A stretch of 64,000 nucleotides of DNA from Linum tenue (Eukaryota > Streptophyta > Magnoliopsida > Malpighiales > Linaceae), in contig CAMGYJ010000003.1 of NCBI GenBank assembly GCA_946122785.1, forward strand, positions 124,001-188,000, given 5' to 3'. The notes beneath the pieces were generated by a model. That model was not told the DNA's origin, searched no databases, and saw only the letters and a program-made list of their open reading frames with translations. Position numbers and translations under genes: made by a program. Position 1 is the first letter of the stretch, and every line of letters begins with the position of its first letter. Below are positions 39,219 through 49,675 of this stretch, one piece after another.

Positions 39219-39681
39219 GAGGCGCCACAAGCCATAGTTTCGGTATTCAGAAATTCCCATTCTTCGATCATGGAGCTCAGTGAATCTCATTGCTTGGAAA
39301 CAAGCTGTACATAAGAATTCTTTTTGTGGATTACTCAGAAGATTTTTGTTTCGGTGGATGGATAATGAGAGCTTTTGTGAGAATGAGATGGTAGGAAGCA
39401 GAGCTTTTTTGACATGTTGTAATCCACGTATGCTTTATAGGGTTTCAATAATATCAACAATTCCAATCAGGTCCTTTGAATTCTCATTATATTGCTTGAA
39501 GATTAGCAAATACAGAAACAATGTCAGAATCTAATAGTAAAGACTAAAGATTCAACGATGGAAACAACAGCATCCCTGTTACAAATATGACGTAGACAAG
39601 GAATGCATATGGCATTTGCATTATACATTGAAGGAACTGCCATAATCTTCAGCAATCGGCTGCTGATTTGGTGTGAGCTTA
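39219..39681. other. Convergent 3' UTR region of SYT5 and PAP26
   Basis: 463 bp between two stop codons on opposite strands. No further coding signal seen; it presumably holds both polyadenylation regions. Confidence 0.4.
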
Positions 39682-42000
39682 TCACTCTGAATCAAGCAAG
39701 AACTTATCAGTAATCGGCTGGATGGTCCTTCTCAAGTGATGCTTGTTTAGTTTCCTGCGTCTGAGATTGCCTCCCCTGCACGGAATCCAGCACAAGTTCA
39801 GCTGGTATGTAACAGGACCAGAGAATTTTGCATGTTACTCAGCAAAAATGGTGGCAAAATTCGTCATTATGATTTCCTTACCAGTATTGGTTGTGCAATA
39901 CAAATGCATCAGTGGGCACCTTTTTGCCATCGTCGTTGCGGTTCCAGTGGTACAATGCATGTGTCCTATTCTTTATCTCTAACATTGAATGCCCATAACT
40001 GGCTTCCCTGAAAGCCGAATAATCTGGTTGTGGTTCTAAAAACCTGCACATGTCATCAATGGAATGGTTTATTCCTTGATTTGATAACTTATTAGCAACT
40101 GAATCTGTGAGAGTTTGGGTTATTTATGTATATATATACCTTCCAGCAAGACCTTCTTGATTTCCTCCATCTCCTACTGTAATATACACAGGCGCAGATT
40201 TGTCTGGAATAGGATATCGATCGCCACTTGTCACATTGTATTGGATGTTTGATATTCGGTACTGGAGATAGATAAGAAAGAAATGCATTAGCTTTTCATA
40301 CACTGCACAACTCTATTTTCGTAAGAAGTAAAAGCTCCTCTGACTTACCGATCTTTCATAAGCGTGGACATGACCAGCAAAGATAACATCGACTCTGTAT
40401 TGAACAAACCATGTCTCAAAAGCCGCTCGCATACTTTCACCCTCCATGAAATGTGCTTCGTTGCTGTTGTAGATAGGGGCGTGCATGAGAACAATGAGCC
40501 ACGGCGTCTTCTCTCTGTCAACCTTCTTCAACTCTTCCTCAAGCCACGTCCATTGTGGAGTGTATTTCACTGCTCAAAAGGTTGAATTAGAGAACAACTG
40601 ACAGATTACCATAAAGAAGAGTCGAAGTTCAGAAGGTTACCAAAAGGTGAATAGCTGGAGAGCACAATGATGTGAGCAGATGCACGTTTGATTGCGTACC
40701 AAAGAGGATTGGTGCTTTTGGAAGCCAAGTAAGGAGTTGGGTACCGATGAAGAAAGTTTCTGAAAGGCACAACCTCGTCCTGTGGCATAAGGTGGAAAAG
40801 ATGGTCTAGAATTACTCAAATGAAAAAGCGTGAATCTCCAGTGTTATGACATTTGAGAATAGCAGTAACAAGTATACCATGTATGGCATGAACTCGATTT
40901 CATGATTTCCAGCAGACCACATCCATGGCTGATATGCTGTGCTTTGCTCGACAAAACGACCCCATGTATCCCATCGGATCCCGACATCATTATACTGATA
41001 TCTGTCTGAATAAGAAAGATCCCCAACGAATAACACTGCATCTGCCCCACTCTGCATGTAGTGTTGAAGGGTAGAGAGGGAGTTATATGTTTGGCCTAGA
41101 TCACCTGGAAGACATAAATAGAATGGAGCGCAACCGAGTGATAAATCAGTAACCATATAGGGAAAACTGCAGCTCATGAAAATGCATATATGCAAAACAC
41201 AGGTGGCAACTTACCAATTATTCCAAACTTATAAGGAGCATCTGGATGAATCTCCGGTGGTGTTTGGAACCAGAATTCTCGAGAAGATTCATCACACGAG
41301 CTTGTAATAATACTTAGTAGCATACTGCAGACAAGAAAATATCTCAAAACGAATAACTCGGGCCAAGTCTGCAAAGTTCGAAAGACACGACTTCAAAGTT
41401 CTTGAAAGTGAAATTTACCTCAAGGCCATCAAGGAGGCACTCGTGAATGTATCCTGATTTGTACTTGTAGAAGGAATAGTTTGACACTGTCCCTTCAGCA
41501 GTCAAATCATATTTCTTTTCCGATTTACCATACTGTACTTTGAGAGAACCAGGCTCGTCAGGTGTCACCCATGAGATGATCACAGCCTTCCCTTCATAGT
41601 CACCTTGTGTAATGTGCACCTATGGTTGTTGAGATGAAACAAAGAAATTATGATAAAAATGCATTACACACTCCCATAACCAGTTACAACAACCCTCAAA
41701 CAATAATAGATTCCTGACCGCAAATGCACTCTCTTTCCATTTAGCAGGTACAGTATCTCCACTCATGGACTTAATAAGCAAACGTAATCTCTTTTGCAAG
41801 CAACTCAAGAAAAGTTAACAGTTTACCTGTTGAGGTGCATTTCGACCTTTTGGAACTGCAAATGCTTGATTGTCAAGAGGGATATCAGTCGATGGCCACT
41901 CCGAACGCACGAAGGTACTTGTCATCTTCGCATTCCCATTGTTCAAACCACTCAAGAACAGAAAGAACGCGGTAACGAGCCCAACCCAGAACTGCTTCAT
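39682..42000 (-). CDS. PAP26: Purple acid phosphatase, PAP26 type, with a frame break in exon 3
   Basis: Binuclear-metal acid phosphatase; in Arabidopsis PAP26 is a major vacuolar and secreted phosphatase used in phosphate recycling. Nine exons: 42000-41827, 41619-41419, 41324-41215, 41104-40878, 40779-40641, 40569-40349, 40261-40140, 40043-39882, 39775-39682 (about 482 residues if one frame). A signal peptide ([16 protein letters not shown]) begins the protein. The metal-ligand motifs are all present: [29 protein letters not shown] and GHVHAYER. Exon 3 breaks frame at 41286-41303: after TATTACAAGCTC two TGA codons follow, while the SSREFWF part is in another frame. Total exon length is one base over a multiple of three. 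If real, the product would stop before every metal ligand. A leader intron is suggested by CTCAG|GTAAGC near 42360. Confidence 0.88.
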
Positions 42001-43043
42001 CTTTACAAACGTTGTAAACCCAACCTATCTGCAGTCATCAAATAAGCATCAAAGTCGAACGTCAGATTCTCAAGTCAATTTTTCATTTTGACACAAACCC
42101 TTCTTACCAACCAACTGCCAACTCCTCCCAAACTTGGGAGGCAGAGGAATCAAAGAACAACTCAAATCACCAGTGACAACGGGTCAAGTTCAATGCTTTC
42201 GAATTCCACAAGGAACATGGATCAATAATTTGCAGGTAGAGCCATTCAATGATCGATACCAATAACAGTCAACCTTGACTCGATTTGGCTGATACCCAGA
42301 AATTGAAAAAGGAGGGATCCACAAAGATCACAGTTTGGTAAAGACGAGACATTTTGCTTACCTGAGAAACATTAGCAGATAAGGTGACGATGAAGCAGTT
42401 GAGGAAGAGAGCCGAGAAGAAAGCAAATGATTGAAAGAAGCAATCTTTATTTTAGAGAGTGTCATTTATCGCTTCAGAATTAGTTGCAGTTAGGAAGCTT
42501 TTGTGGCGGAGGCGCAGGTTTACTGTCAGTGGATGCCCGACACCGGAATCATGACGCCATCCATGCGTCAGTTTCGCCAGGCAAAATTGTAGGCCCAACA
42601 AGCTCAATTGTCAAACCATGCACTTGGGTTGGGCCTGGCCCGAGAAAAAGGCCCGTAATTTTGTTTCATTTCGCTGATTAAGGGGCCGAAAATTTTGGGA
42701 GGTTTTTCGCGAGGAAGGAAAGGGAAATCCTTCGAGGAAGGCGATTGATTTTGCTCTCATCAGCGGCGGCGATTGAAGACGGCTGCGCTAGCTCCTCCGT
42801 CGACGGCGGAAACCCCAATAATTTCAGCAGGTTTGTTCCCATCTCCACTCTCGTATCGATCTCTCGAATCGTTTGGTTTCCCCCCCGTGGATGTGTTTGA
42901 TCAGTTACCCTGGTCGGGAGTGAGCTCCTTTCGCCATTTTGTAGCTGAAAAGAAGAGAACTTTGGAAATTCGTAGTAGAGGTTTTTTGTTTCCTGATTCA
43001 TTTGGATTGCTGATTGTAGTGTGATTTCCCACTTCTCATCGCA
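42001..43043. other. Divergent promoter region of PAP26 and mitochondrial RPS19
   Basis: About 1 kb between two start codons pointing outward. It holds the PAP26 leader exon and leader intron (donor near 42360) and the RPS19 leader. No extra coding exon seen. Confidence 0.45.
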
Positions 43044-43868
43044 ATGTTGTGGGCAAGTATAAGGAGGAAAGTTGTAGATTCGGGAGTAAACGCTTCCATC
43101 GGCCGCGGCTTTACTGATTTTGGTACTTATGCTAGAGGGAGTCCAGTCTGTTCATGGCCATCAAGGTTAGTTCAGTAGTTCGTAGTTTGAGCAGTCTTTC
43201 ATCTTAAGAAATGACTAACTTGATTGCTGTTTGAGAATCCCTCTCTATGAATGTTGATAAACCTAGTTGGGTGTTCTGATTCATTGGAAGTTGGCTTTTG
43301 AAAAGCATATGCTTGATTTGCTATTCATTTGATACCATTTCGTTATGGAGCAGAGACTCGTCGGGTTATGGACGGAGTCGGTTGTTTTCTTCGGCAGCAG
43401 AAGCATCATCAACTAGAAGTGAAACCCAGGTGCCATGTCTAGGCAGTTTGATTTCCTGCTAGTCATGCTTTCCAGTTGGATCCTCCAATTCTACCTTGAA
43501 AGTCTGAAGCTTCTTGGTGGGTTGCATTTGTGTAGTGATTTCGACGACTTTGTTAAACGTTGCAGGTACCTGTGGCGAGGGCAATGTGGAAGGGTCCGTT
43601 CGTGGATGCTTTCCTATTGAAATTGAAGAACAAGGGAGCGCCACTCAACAACAGGAAGATCTGGTCTAGGAGGTCGGTCATATTGCCGGAGTTTTTGAAC
43701 TCCACCGTCAGGATATACAATGGGAAGTCGTTCGTTCGTTGCAAGATCACCGAGGCCAAGGTGGGCCACAAGTTTGGGGAGTTTGCTCTGACGCGAAGGA
43801 GGAAGTTCAGAGGAAGCGATGGCAAAGGGGGTAAGACTAAGACCCTTAAGAAGGGTGGCAAGAAGTAG
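43044..43868 (+). CDS. RPS19: Mitochondrial ribosomal protein S19, nuclear-encoded
   Basis: Small-subunit protein of the mitochondrial ribosome, placed at the head near the 16S-type rRNA. Three exons, 43044-43165, 43354-43429 and 43566-43868, join in frame to 166 residues. The first 66 residues, encoded mainly by exons 1 and 2, are rich in R, S and A with almost no acids near the start (MLWASIRRKVVDSG), as in a mitochondrial presequence. Exon 3 carries the whole S19 domain: MWKGPFVDAFLLKL, IWSRRSVILPEFLNSTVRIY and the KVGHKFGEFALTRR signature. In many plants rps19 is in the mitochondrial genome; here it sits among nuclear genes with introns, indicating transfer to the nucleus with an acquired targeting exon pair. 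Confidence 0.9.
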
Positions 43869-44651
43869 TAGTCATAACGGGCTACTCATCTTTTGCTCGT
43901 CTGCTACTACAACCTTAGGAATTTGCAGATGGAGCTTTACAATAATGAAAGATTTTGAGATGTGATTGGGAAAATGTGGGATCTGTTGCGGCATTGGTTT
44001 CTTAATTTTTGAAGTCCGTGCTTCTAAAAATGTATAATTTGATTTGATTTCGATCAAATCAGTAAAAGTTTGGACCATCAAATGTATCACATGAACTTTC
44101 CATTAGGTTTCTTACCATCCTTTCTCTCATGCTATTCGATCCAACCCTATCGGACCACTGCCCACCGGTTATTCGGGCAGGGCAAACTCGAACAATCGAA
44201 CATGAAATGAAGTTTCCTAGAGATTTGGAACTCTGATGTGCTTAATTCCTTGAATGCAATCGAAGATAGTAGAGTTATCAAGTGGCAGTGATAGACCAAA
44301 ACTGAAGCTTCATAGAAGAGCATATAAAGGCCACTAAAGAAGCATACCTCTCTCTGTCGGCACTGTCTTCTGCCTTTTATGCAGCAGATTGACCAACAAC
44401 AAAAAAAAACAAATCTAAGTACAGTTACAGAAGCTCGATGTACATGCCACCTCAATTTATTGATTCCATTTTGCCTAGCAGCCATCAGACATCGCTGGAA
44501 GCTCGAAGCACGCTGAAGCAACGTGAAATCTCATTACAAAAGCACAAAACTTTTTCCCCCTCGGAGTTGAGGTAAGAGGAATGACCAGGAAAAGGAAAAG
44601 CTCTGGAGATATCAGATACCTAATTCAACAACCGAAAGGGAAACTCAGCTC
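43869..44651. other. Convergent 3' regions of RPS19 and TOC90
   Basis: 783 bp between convergent stop codons. Isolated open frames here have no recognisable product; presumed 3' UTRs and terminator sequence. Confidence 0.4.
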
Positions 44652-47345
44652 TTATCCCGTCTCCAACTCTTCCTGGCTATGCTCACCTACTCTCTTAGAG
44701 AATACGGCCCTGAATATCGTGAAAGCTGCGATGAGAGCAATCTCCAAGTGCTCGGAACTACTGATCTTGACACCAACTTGCCCCATCTTCAGTGAATTCA
44801 GATTAACATTAACACCCACTCTAGTACCACGCATTGCCTGAAACTCTGACTGCACTCCACCACTCAATACTGTATCCTTCTCAAATGACAGAGGGGACAG
44901 GAAGACACTCAAACAATCGTTCCTAGCTGGGTAATCAGTCCCTAGCACAGTGGCTTCGAACCTCCCACCATAGGCAACTTGTCCAGCACCTCTCATTTGT
45001 GCTGCATTGACCAAAAACTTCCACCTCTTACCAACCAACACCGAATCTTCAACCTTGCCACCTACATAATACTTCTTGCCAAACGATGTCAATGAAACCC
45101 CACAGTCCATAACATTGTGCTTGAAATTCTTCATTCTTGTGTTGCCGTGAACAGTGTAAAACATGTCTTTTCCAGCAGATTGAACATTCAGACCTACAGA
45201 GTATGAGGACCCCCGAGGATCAGAATATGCAGTAGTACACTCCGACTGAATATTGAAGTTTTGTTTATCCTTGCTCATCTGCCCGGAAACTGAGGCATGG
45301 AGGTTCTTCCTCATTTCCACAGAAGTCTCCAAGTTTATACCGTCAAACCCAACATCATGATCCCATCCTTGAGGATCAAGTACTGGCCTTGGAATAAATT
45401 GTTCATTTGTGACAAGGCAGCGATATCGATGCACGTGACAGTCCGAGTCGAAACTCAGAGGAACCACCATGTCTGGTAAGAGGACTGCCTCCGGCAAGGT
45501 GGCAGATTCATCACCCTCTTCATGACTTACTTCTCCCACAAGCTGCTTCTCCCTTCGTCTTCTACACTCTTCTTTCAACTGTTTCTTCAAGTAAAGTGTC
45601 TCCCGGTAATCTAGCTCATCAAGATAATCATGTTTATGAGACTTGCTCAATTTTGAGAACTGGGATTTTGACAGGATACGGATCGGAGGTAGTTGGTCGT
45701 ATTCATCTTCTCCTTCTTCATCTGATAGTAGAATCTCATCGTAGAAATCATGACCACCATCTTGAGTAGGATTTGAAATAGATCTATACTTGACAAACGA
45801 TGAGAGCAAATGGGGAAGAGAAGGCACCCGCGGTTTAGTCTTTGCCCCCAAGTCAATGCTCTTCTCGAGTCGCAATATGTTGCTCGCAACACTAAGAACT
45901 TTACTGCAAATGCACAATAGCATAAAATGAGATCTCCAGACCTGACCATTCGGAAGAATAGCATCACCACGGGTATTCTTCACGCACTGAGGATGATTCT
46001 CCACAAGAATCACAGGGTTCTCGAGTTTCGAGTCAAGAACTGCTTCGTGGATGTAGTGTTGCATCAACTCAGAGCACCGATTCACATATGATTCATAGCT
46101 GACAGGATATCCACCAGTTCCTTCTGGAAGGGAAGAGGAAGCATGAGTCATTACAATCAAGGTGTTGAACCAAATAGCATTCCCGAAAACGTCCGTCATT
46201 AGCTTCAGCAGTGGGAAGTCGCAAGAACCCATGTTGATGAGGTCGAGGCGCTCGACGAATAAAACAATGTCTGGAGGGGATCTCCTGATGAATCTTTTGA
46301 CAGAGAGCATGATCTTTCGATTTCTTCTAACACTGCTGGTCGATGATGGAGAGAAACCAGGTGTATCTATGAAAGTTACTCTAACCCCATTGAGAGAGCC
46401 ACTAATCTCTTGTATACGGTCAGTGGCCGGTTGAAATGCACTAGTGATTGTCTTTCTTTCATCCAGTAATGAGTTTATGGTCGCACTCTTCCCAACTCCT
46501 GTTTTCCCAAGTACAAGTATTCTCAAGGAGAAGTCCAGTTCAGGTGAGCCGGAAGACTCTTGAGCTGCTGCTATTGCTTTGGCTCTAGCATTTCTCACTC
46601 TGTCTGGTGGCTCAGCTCGAATCGAAGTTGCAATGTGTATCCTGTATAAAACCTTCGCCACGAGGAGATTGTCTGAGGACAAACTGAACCGTTGAAGCAG
46701 ACGAAAGAGCTTGATTTTGAGATCTTCAATCCTTGCCAAAGGATCCGTCTTTCTTCCCTCAACATAGTGATTGCATGGCTGGGAAGCTGCTTCGACTACT
46801 TGCTGGGGAGTAGTGGTATCAGTTCCACTCTCCCGTCTACTCTCAATGGAACAAGGCGCCCCTGAATGCAGTGGCAATGCCTCCGAATTGGTGGTTAAAT
46901 CTACAAAAGGCAGAAATAATAAGTTCAACTCAGTCCTAAAGGTATACACACATCCAGACCATAATTTGGCACTACATTCAATGGTTACGGTAGCTTAAAA
47001 CAATCATACAGAGGTGGAGCTTACTGCTGAACATACCATATATCAACCACCACCTATCCCACACAACGACTAATCATGAGTTCGTAGCAAGAGAAGACTA
47101 AATGTTGCAGCTCCCACTTTCGAGCTTGAGTTAAAACCCAGATTTCGGGGCGAAACATACAAAGCATCTACCCATCTACAACAACCAGATGGAAATGGAT
47201 TTTGGCAGGTGATGCAATTAGTAAATTTACCTATGTCATCAGCACGTTGATCCACTGGAGGCGGGCCACTGAAGCCACCAGGTGATAACGAGGCCAGAGA
47301 TTTGACCAACAGCTGAGGGAAAACCCAATCCATAATTCCCTTCAT
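44652..47345 (-). CDS. TOC90: Translocase of chloroplast TOC90
   Basis: GTP-binding receptor of the TOC complex on the chloroplast outer envelope. It is the member of the TOC159 family that lacks the long acidic domain. Two coding exons, 47345-47231 and 46900-44652, join in frame to 787 residues, close to the Arabidopsis protein. The start MKGIMDWVFPQ matches the family. The AIG1/TOC-type GTPase lies at about residues 165-430: P-loop GKTGVGKSATINS, DTPGF, and THAS as G4. The membrane-anchor M domain follows, with EDEYDQLPPIRIL, DELDYRETLYLKKQLKEECR, LDPQGWDHDVGFDGIN and GKKYYVGGKVEDS. A leader intron is likely (donor GGG|GTAAGG near 47446, acceptor TTCAG near 47356). Confidence 0.95.
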
Positions 47346-47459
47346 CTTTCGTACTGAACATCACAATTGAAAGAATCATCAAAAGCTGAAGAACAAAATC
47401 GAAGAAAGCGAAAGCCACCGGGGAAAGCAATGATTATGTTCCTTACCCCCAACACTTGA

Positions 47460-48330
47460 ATTACCCAAAACGCGAGACACGAGAAAAAAGCGAAGGAAAA
47501 AGAGCACAGCTGTTTTTACTGGTGGCGGGGAATCAGCGGCAGCAGCAGAATCGATATTCTCGCCATTCCTGGAGGAGCGCGTAGAAAAAACAAACCCAGT
47601 TAAGAGAACTGCAAATCGGAAACTGGTTGCGTCAGTTAAAACTCTTTGTGCGGCGGAACAGGCATAACCTAGCTCGAGAGAAACGCGATGAAGAATAAGT
47701 GATGGGGAGATTAGATGGCAGACGGGAAAGGATTGCCGTGGGGTAGGCGGGGAGGTGATAAAGCAATGATACTGAATCGGAGATTGGCCGGCGGTTGGTC
47801 GGGACTGGAGGAAGATGATGATAACGAGAAGGAGAAAGGAGAGGTGAAGGGGTTTGGTGGATAAGAGAAGGAGGAGTAAGACAAACAGGGAGAAGAAGGG
47901 ATTTTGGGAACGACAGGCGCTAGCATCCACCACACGTGTATTTTTTGTTCTATTTTTTGGTCCATCAGGAACTAACACATTAATCACCCAACTTTGATAG
48001 TTGACGAATTTTGTTAGTGAAATAATGTGACATGTAGTTTAAATCGGTTTCGATCAATCGAAGAAAGTATAAGGAAATTTGTAGTGTCTATTAGACACTT
48101 ATTATGTAAACGAAGCAAATAATGTGACAAGTAATTGGTGTCGACCAACGATTGATCAGGACGAAAAGCTCATAGGGTATTCCTCGTTATAGTTTCCTTC
48201 ACCGAGTTATTAACCTATCACGCACGAAGGATAATTTCGCTAAATCGAATGTTAAGTTATATAGGGCGGAAAAGCTAATGGTGTGCAAGAATGAGTTCGA
48301 CATGTACAATCATTGATCATATACTGCAAC
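47460..48330. other. TOC90 leader and promoter, then AT-rich intergenic DNA
   Basis: The minus strand holds the TOC90 5' leader. A 202-codon frame crosses it (47379-47987) but is low-complexity S, L and P-rich and I do not call it a gene. From about 48000 the DNA is AT-rich without coding signal. Confidence 0.4.
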
Positions 48331-49034
48331 TAGGGGTGGGCATTGGGTGGGTCGGGTGGATTTTGACAATGAAATGCACCCACCCGCGCTTAAACGGATT
48401 GATAATTTTTAACCCACCACCCGCCCACATATAATCTCGGGTTGGGTCGGGCGGATGGTGGATGATGCGGGTGGGTTTGTGGGTTCACCCACATCACAAT
48501 GTATATAATATAAAGGAGTCAACTTGACATGATAATAGGTGAAGATAATCATCGAGGGAAACAAGTAGTTGAAATAGGGCGAAAAATGCCGAATTAGTTT
48601 TTAAATTGGATAGAAATTCTATTATGAAAGAGTTTTCTACAGATTGAGACGATTATTAGGTGCAAAGAACTAAGGAAAATAATTCCACAAAGGAAAGAGC
48701 GGTGATCTAGGCACAAGAATTAGAGGAAAAAGTAAAGGGAAGAAGAGGGGATCTCTATTTGGAAGGTTGGCTTTGAGGTTCAAACTCCAGGAGCAGTCCG
48801 AGTTTATATCTAACGTCTCCACTCTCCTCTCTCTAGCGCCAACGACTTTGATCTTTTTGCTGTTGGGTTGAGTGGGTCACCCGCACACTCACCCACAACC
48901 CACCCACCACCCAGCGGATGGCTTCCAGCGCAACCCGTCACCCACCCACAAACCCACCCACTTAACGAAATTCGAGTCAAATGCGGGTGGGTCGGCCCAA
49001 ACCCACGGATGATCCGCCCGCATGTCCAGCCCTA
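48331..49034. mobile_element. Non-autonomous hAT element (MITE), 704 bp
   Basis: Terminal inverted repeats: left TAGGGGTGGGCATTGGGTGG; right, read on the minus strand, TAGGGCTGGACATGCGGGCG. An exact 8-bp direct duplication ACTGCAAC flanks the element at 48323-48330 and 49035-49042, the hallmark of hAT insertion. The subterminal regions are packed with GGGTGGG/CCCACCC words. No transposase is encoded. Confidence 0.9.
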
Positions 49035-49675
49035 ACTGCAACTACAAATCGACAGACCTGCATTTGGAACTTATATACAGAAAGCCATCTCTTTCCACTT
49101 CTACGACGTAACAAGAAGAATTTGATGATTATAGCAGCTATAGGTATCAATTTTGGAGTATTTTTCAACTGTCGCCATATCAACGTTCTATATCGAGTTT
49201 AGTAGTTTACTACTACACTCCCAATGGGGATCCTGATGGTGATACAAAAGGCAACCCAAAAACCAGTAATACATCATCACTATGATCCCACCACCACCAC
49301 CACCAAAACAATGCTTTCTTCAACCAACAGAATAGAATAGGCAAAGGAAATCGAAGAACGAAATAGTTCGACGCAAAAAAGGAAGCCAATATTCCACGAA
49401 TCCATTGCTGCAACTGCCATTGTAACCCTAAAACCAATAGCCGAAATCACCAGCAGAACCACCCGGTAGAAGGTGTTCAAGAAGAGAGTCCATTTGCTTG
49501 TTTATTCTTTTCTGTAAGCAGAATGAGCCTTGACCAGACTCTGCACGCTTCAGCAAACTGACGACTGGCGTCGAATGCCTGTCATTGTGACCATGTCGTG
49601 CATCGGCATTGCCAGCTGGCTTACTTCCCCAGCATCAAAAACTGGTTCCATGCTTGCCTGGTAGTATATCCAGTA
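49035..49675. other. Short intergenic stretch / 3' region of UBP22
   Basis: No coding exon recognised. A CCACCACCACC run lies near 49290-49306. The part nearest 49676 is presumably the 3' UTR of the minus-strand ubiquitin protease. Confidence 0.4.

Noticed and set aside
47379..47987. 202-codon minus-strand frame upstream of TOC90
   Set aside because: Low-complexity S/L/P-rich translation overlapping the TOC90 leader and a likely leader intron; no domain.
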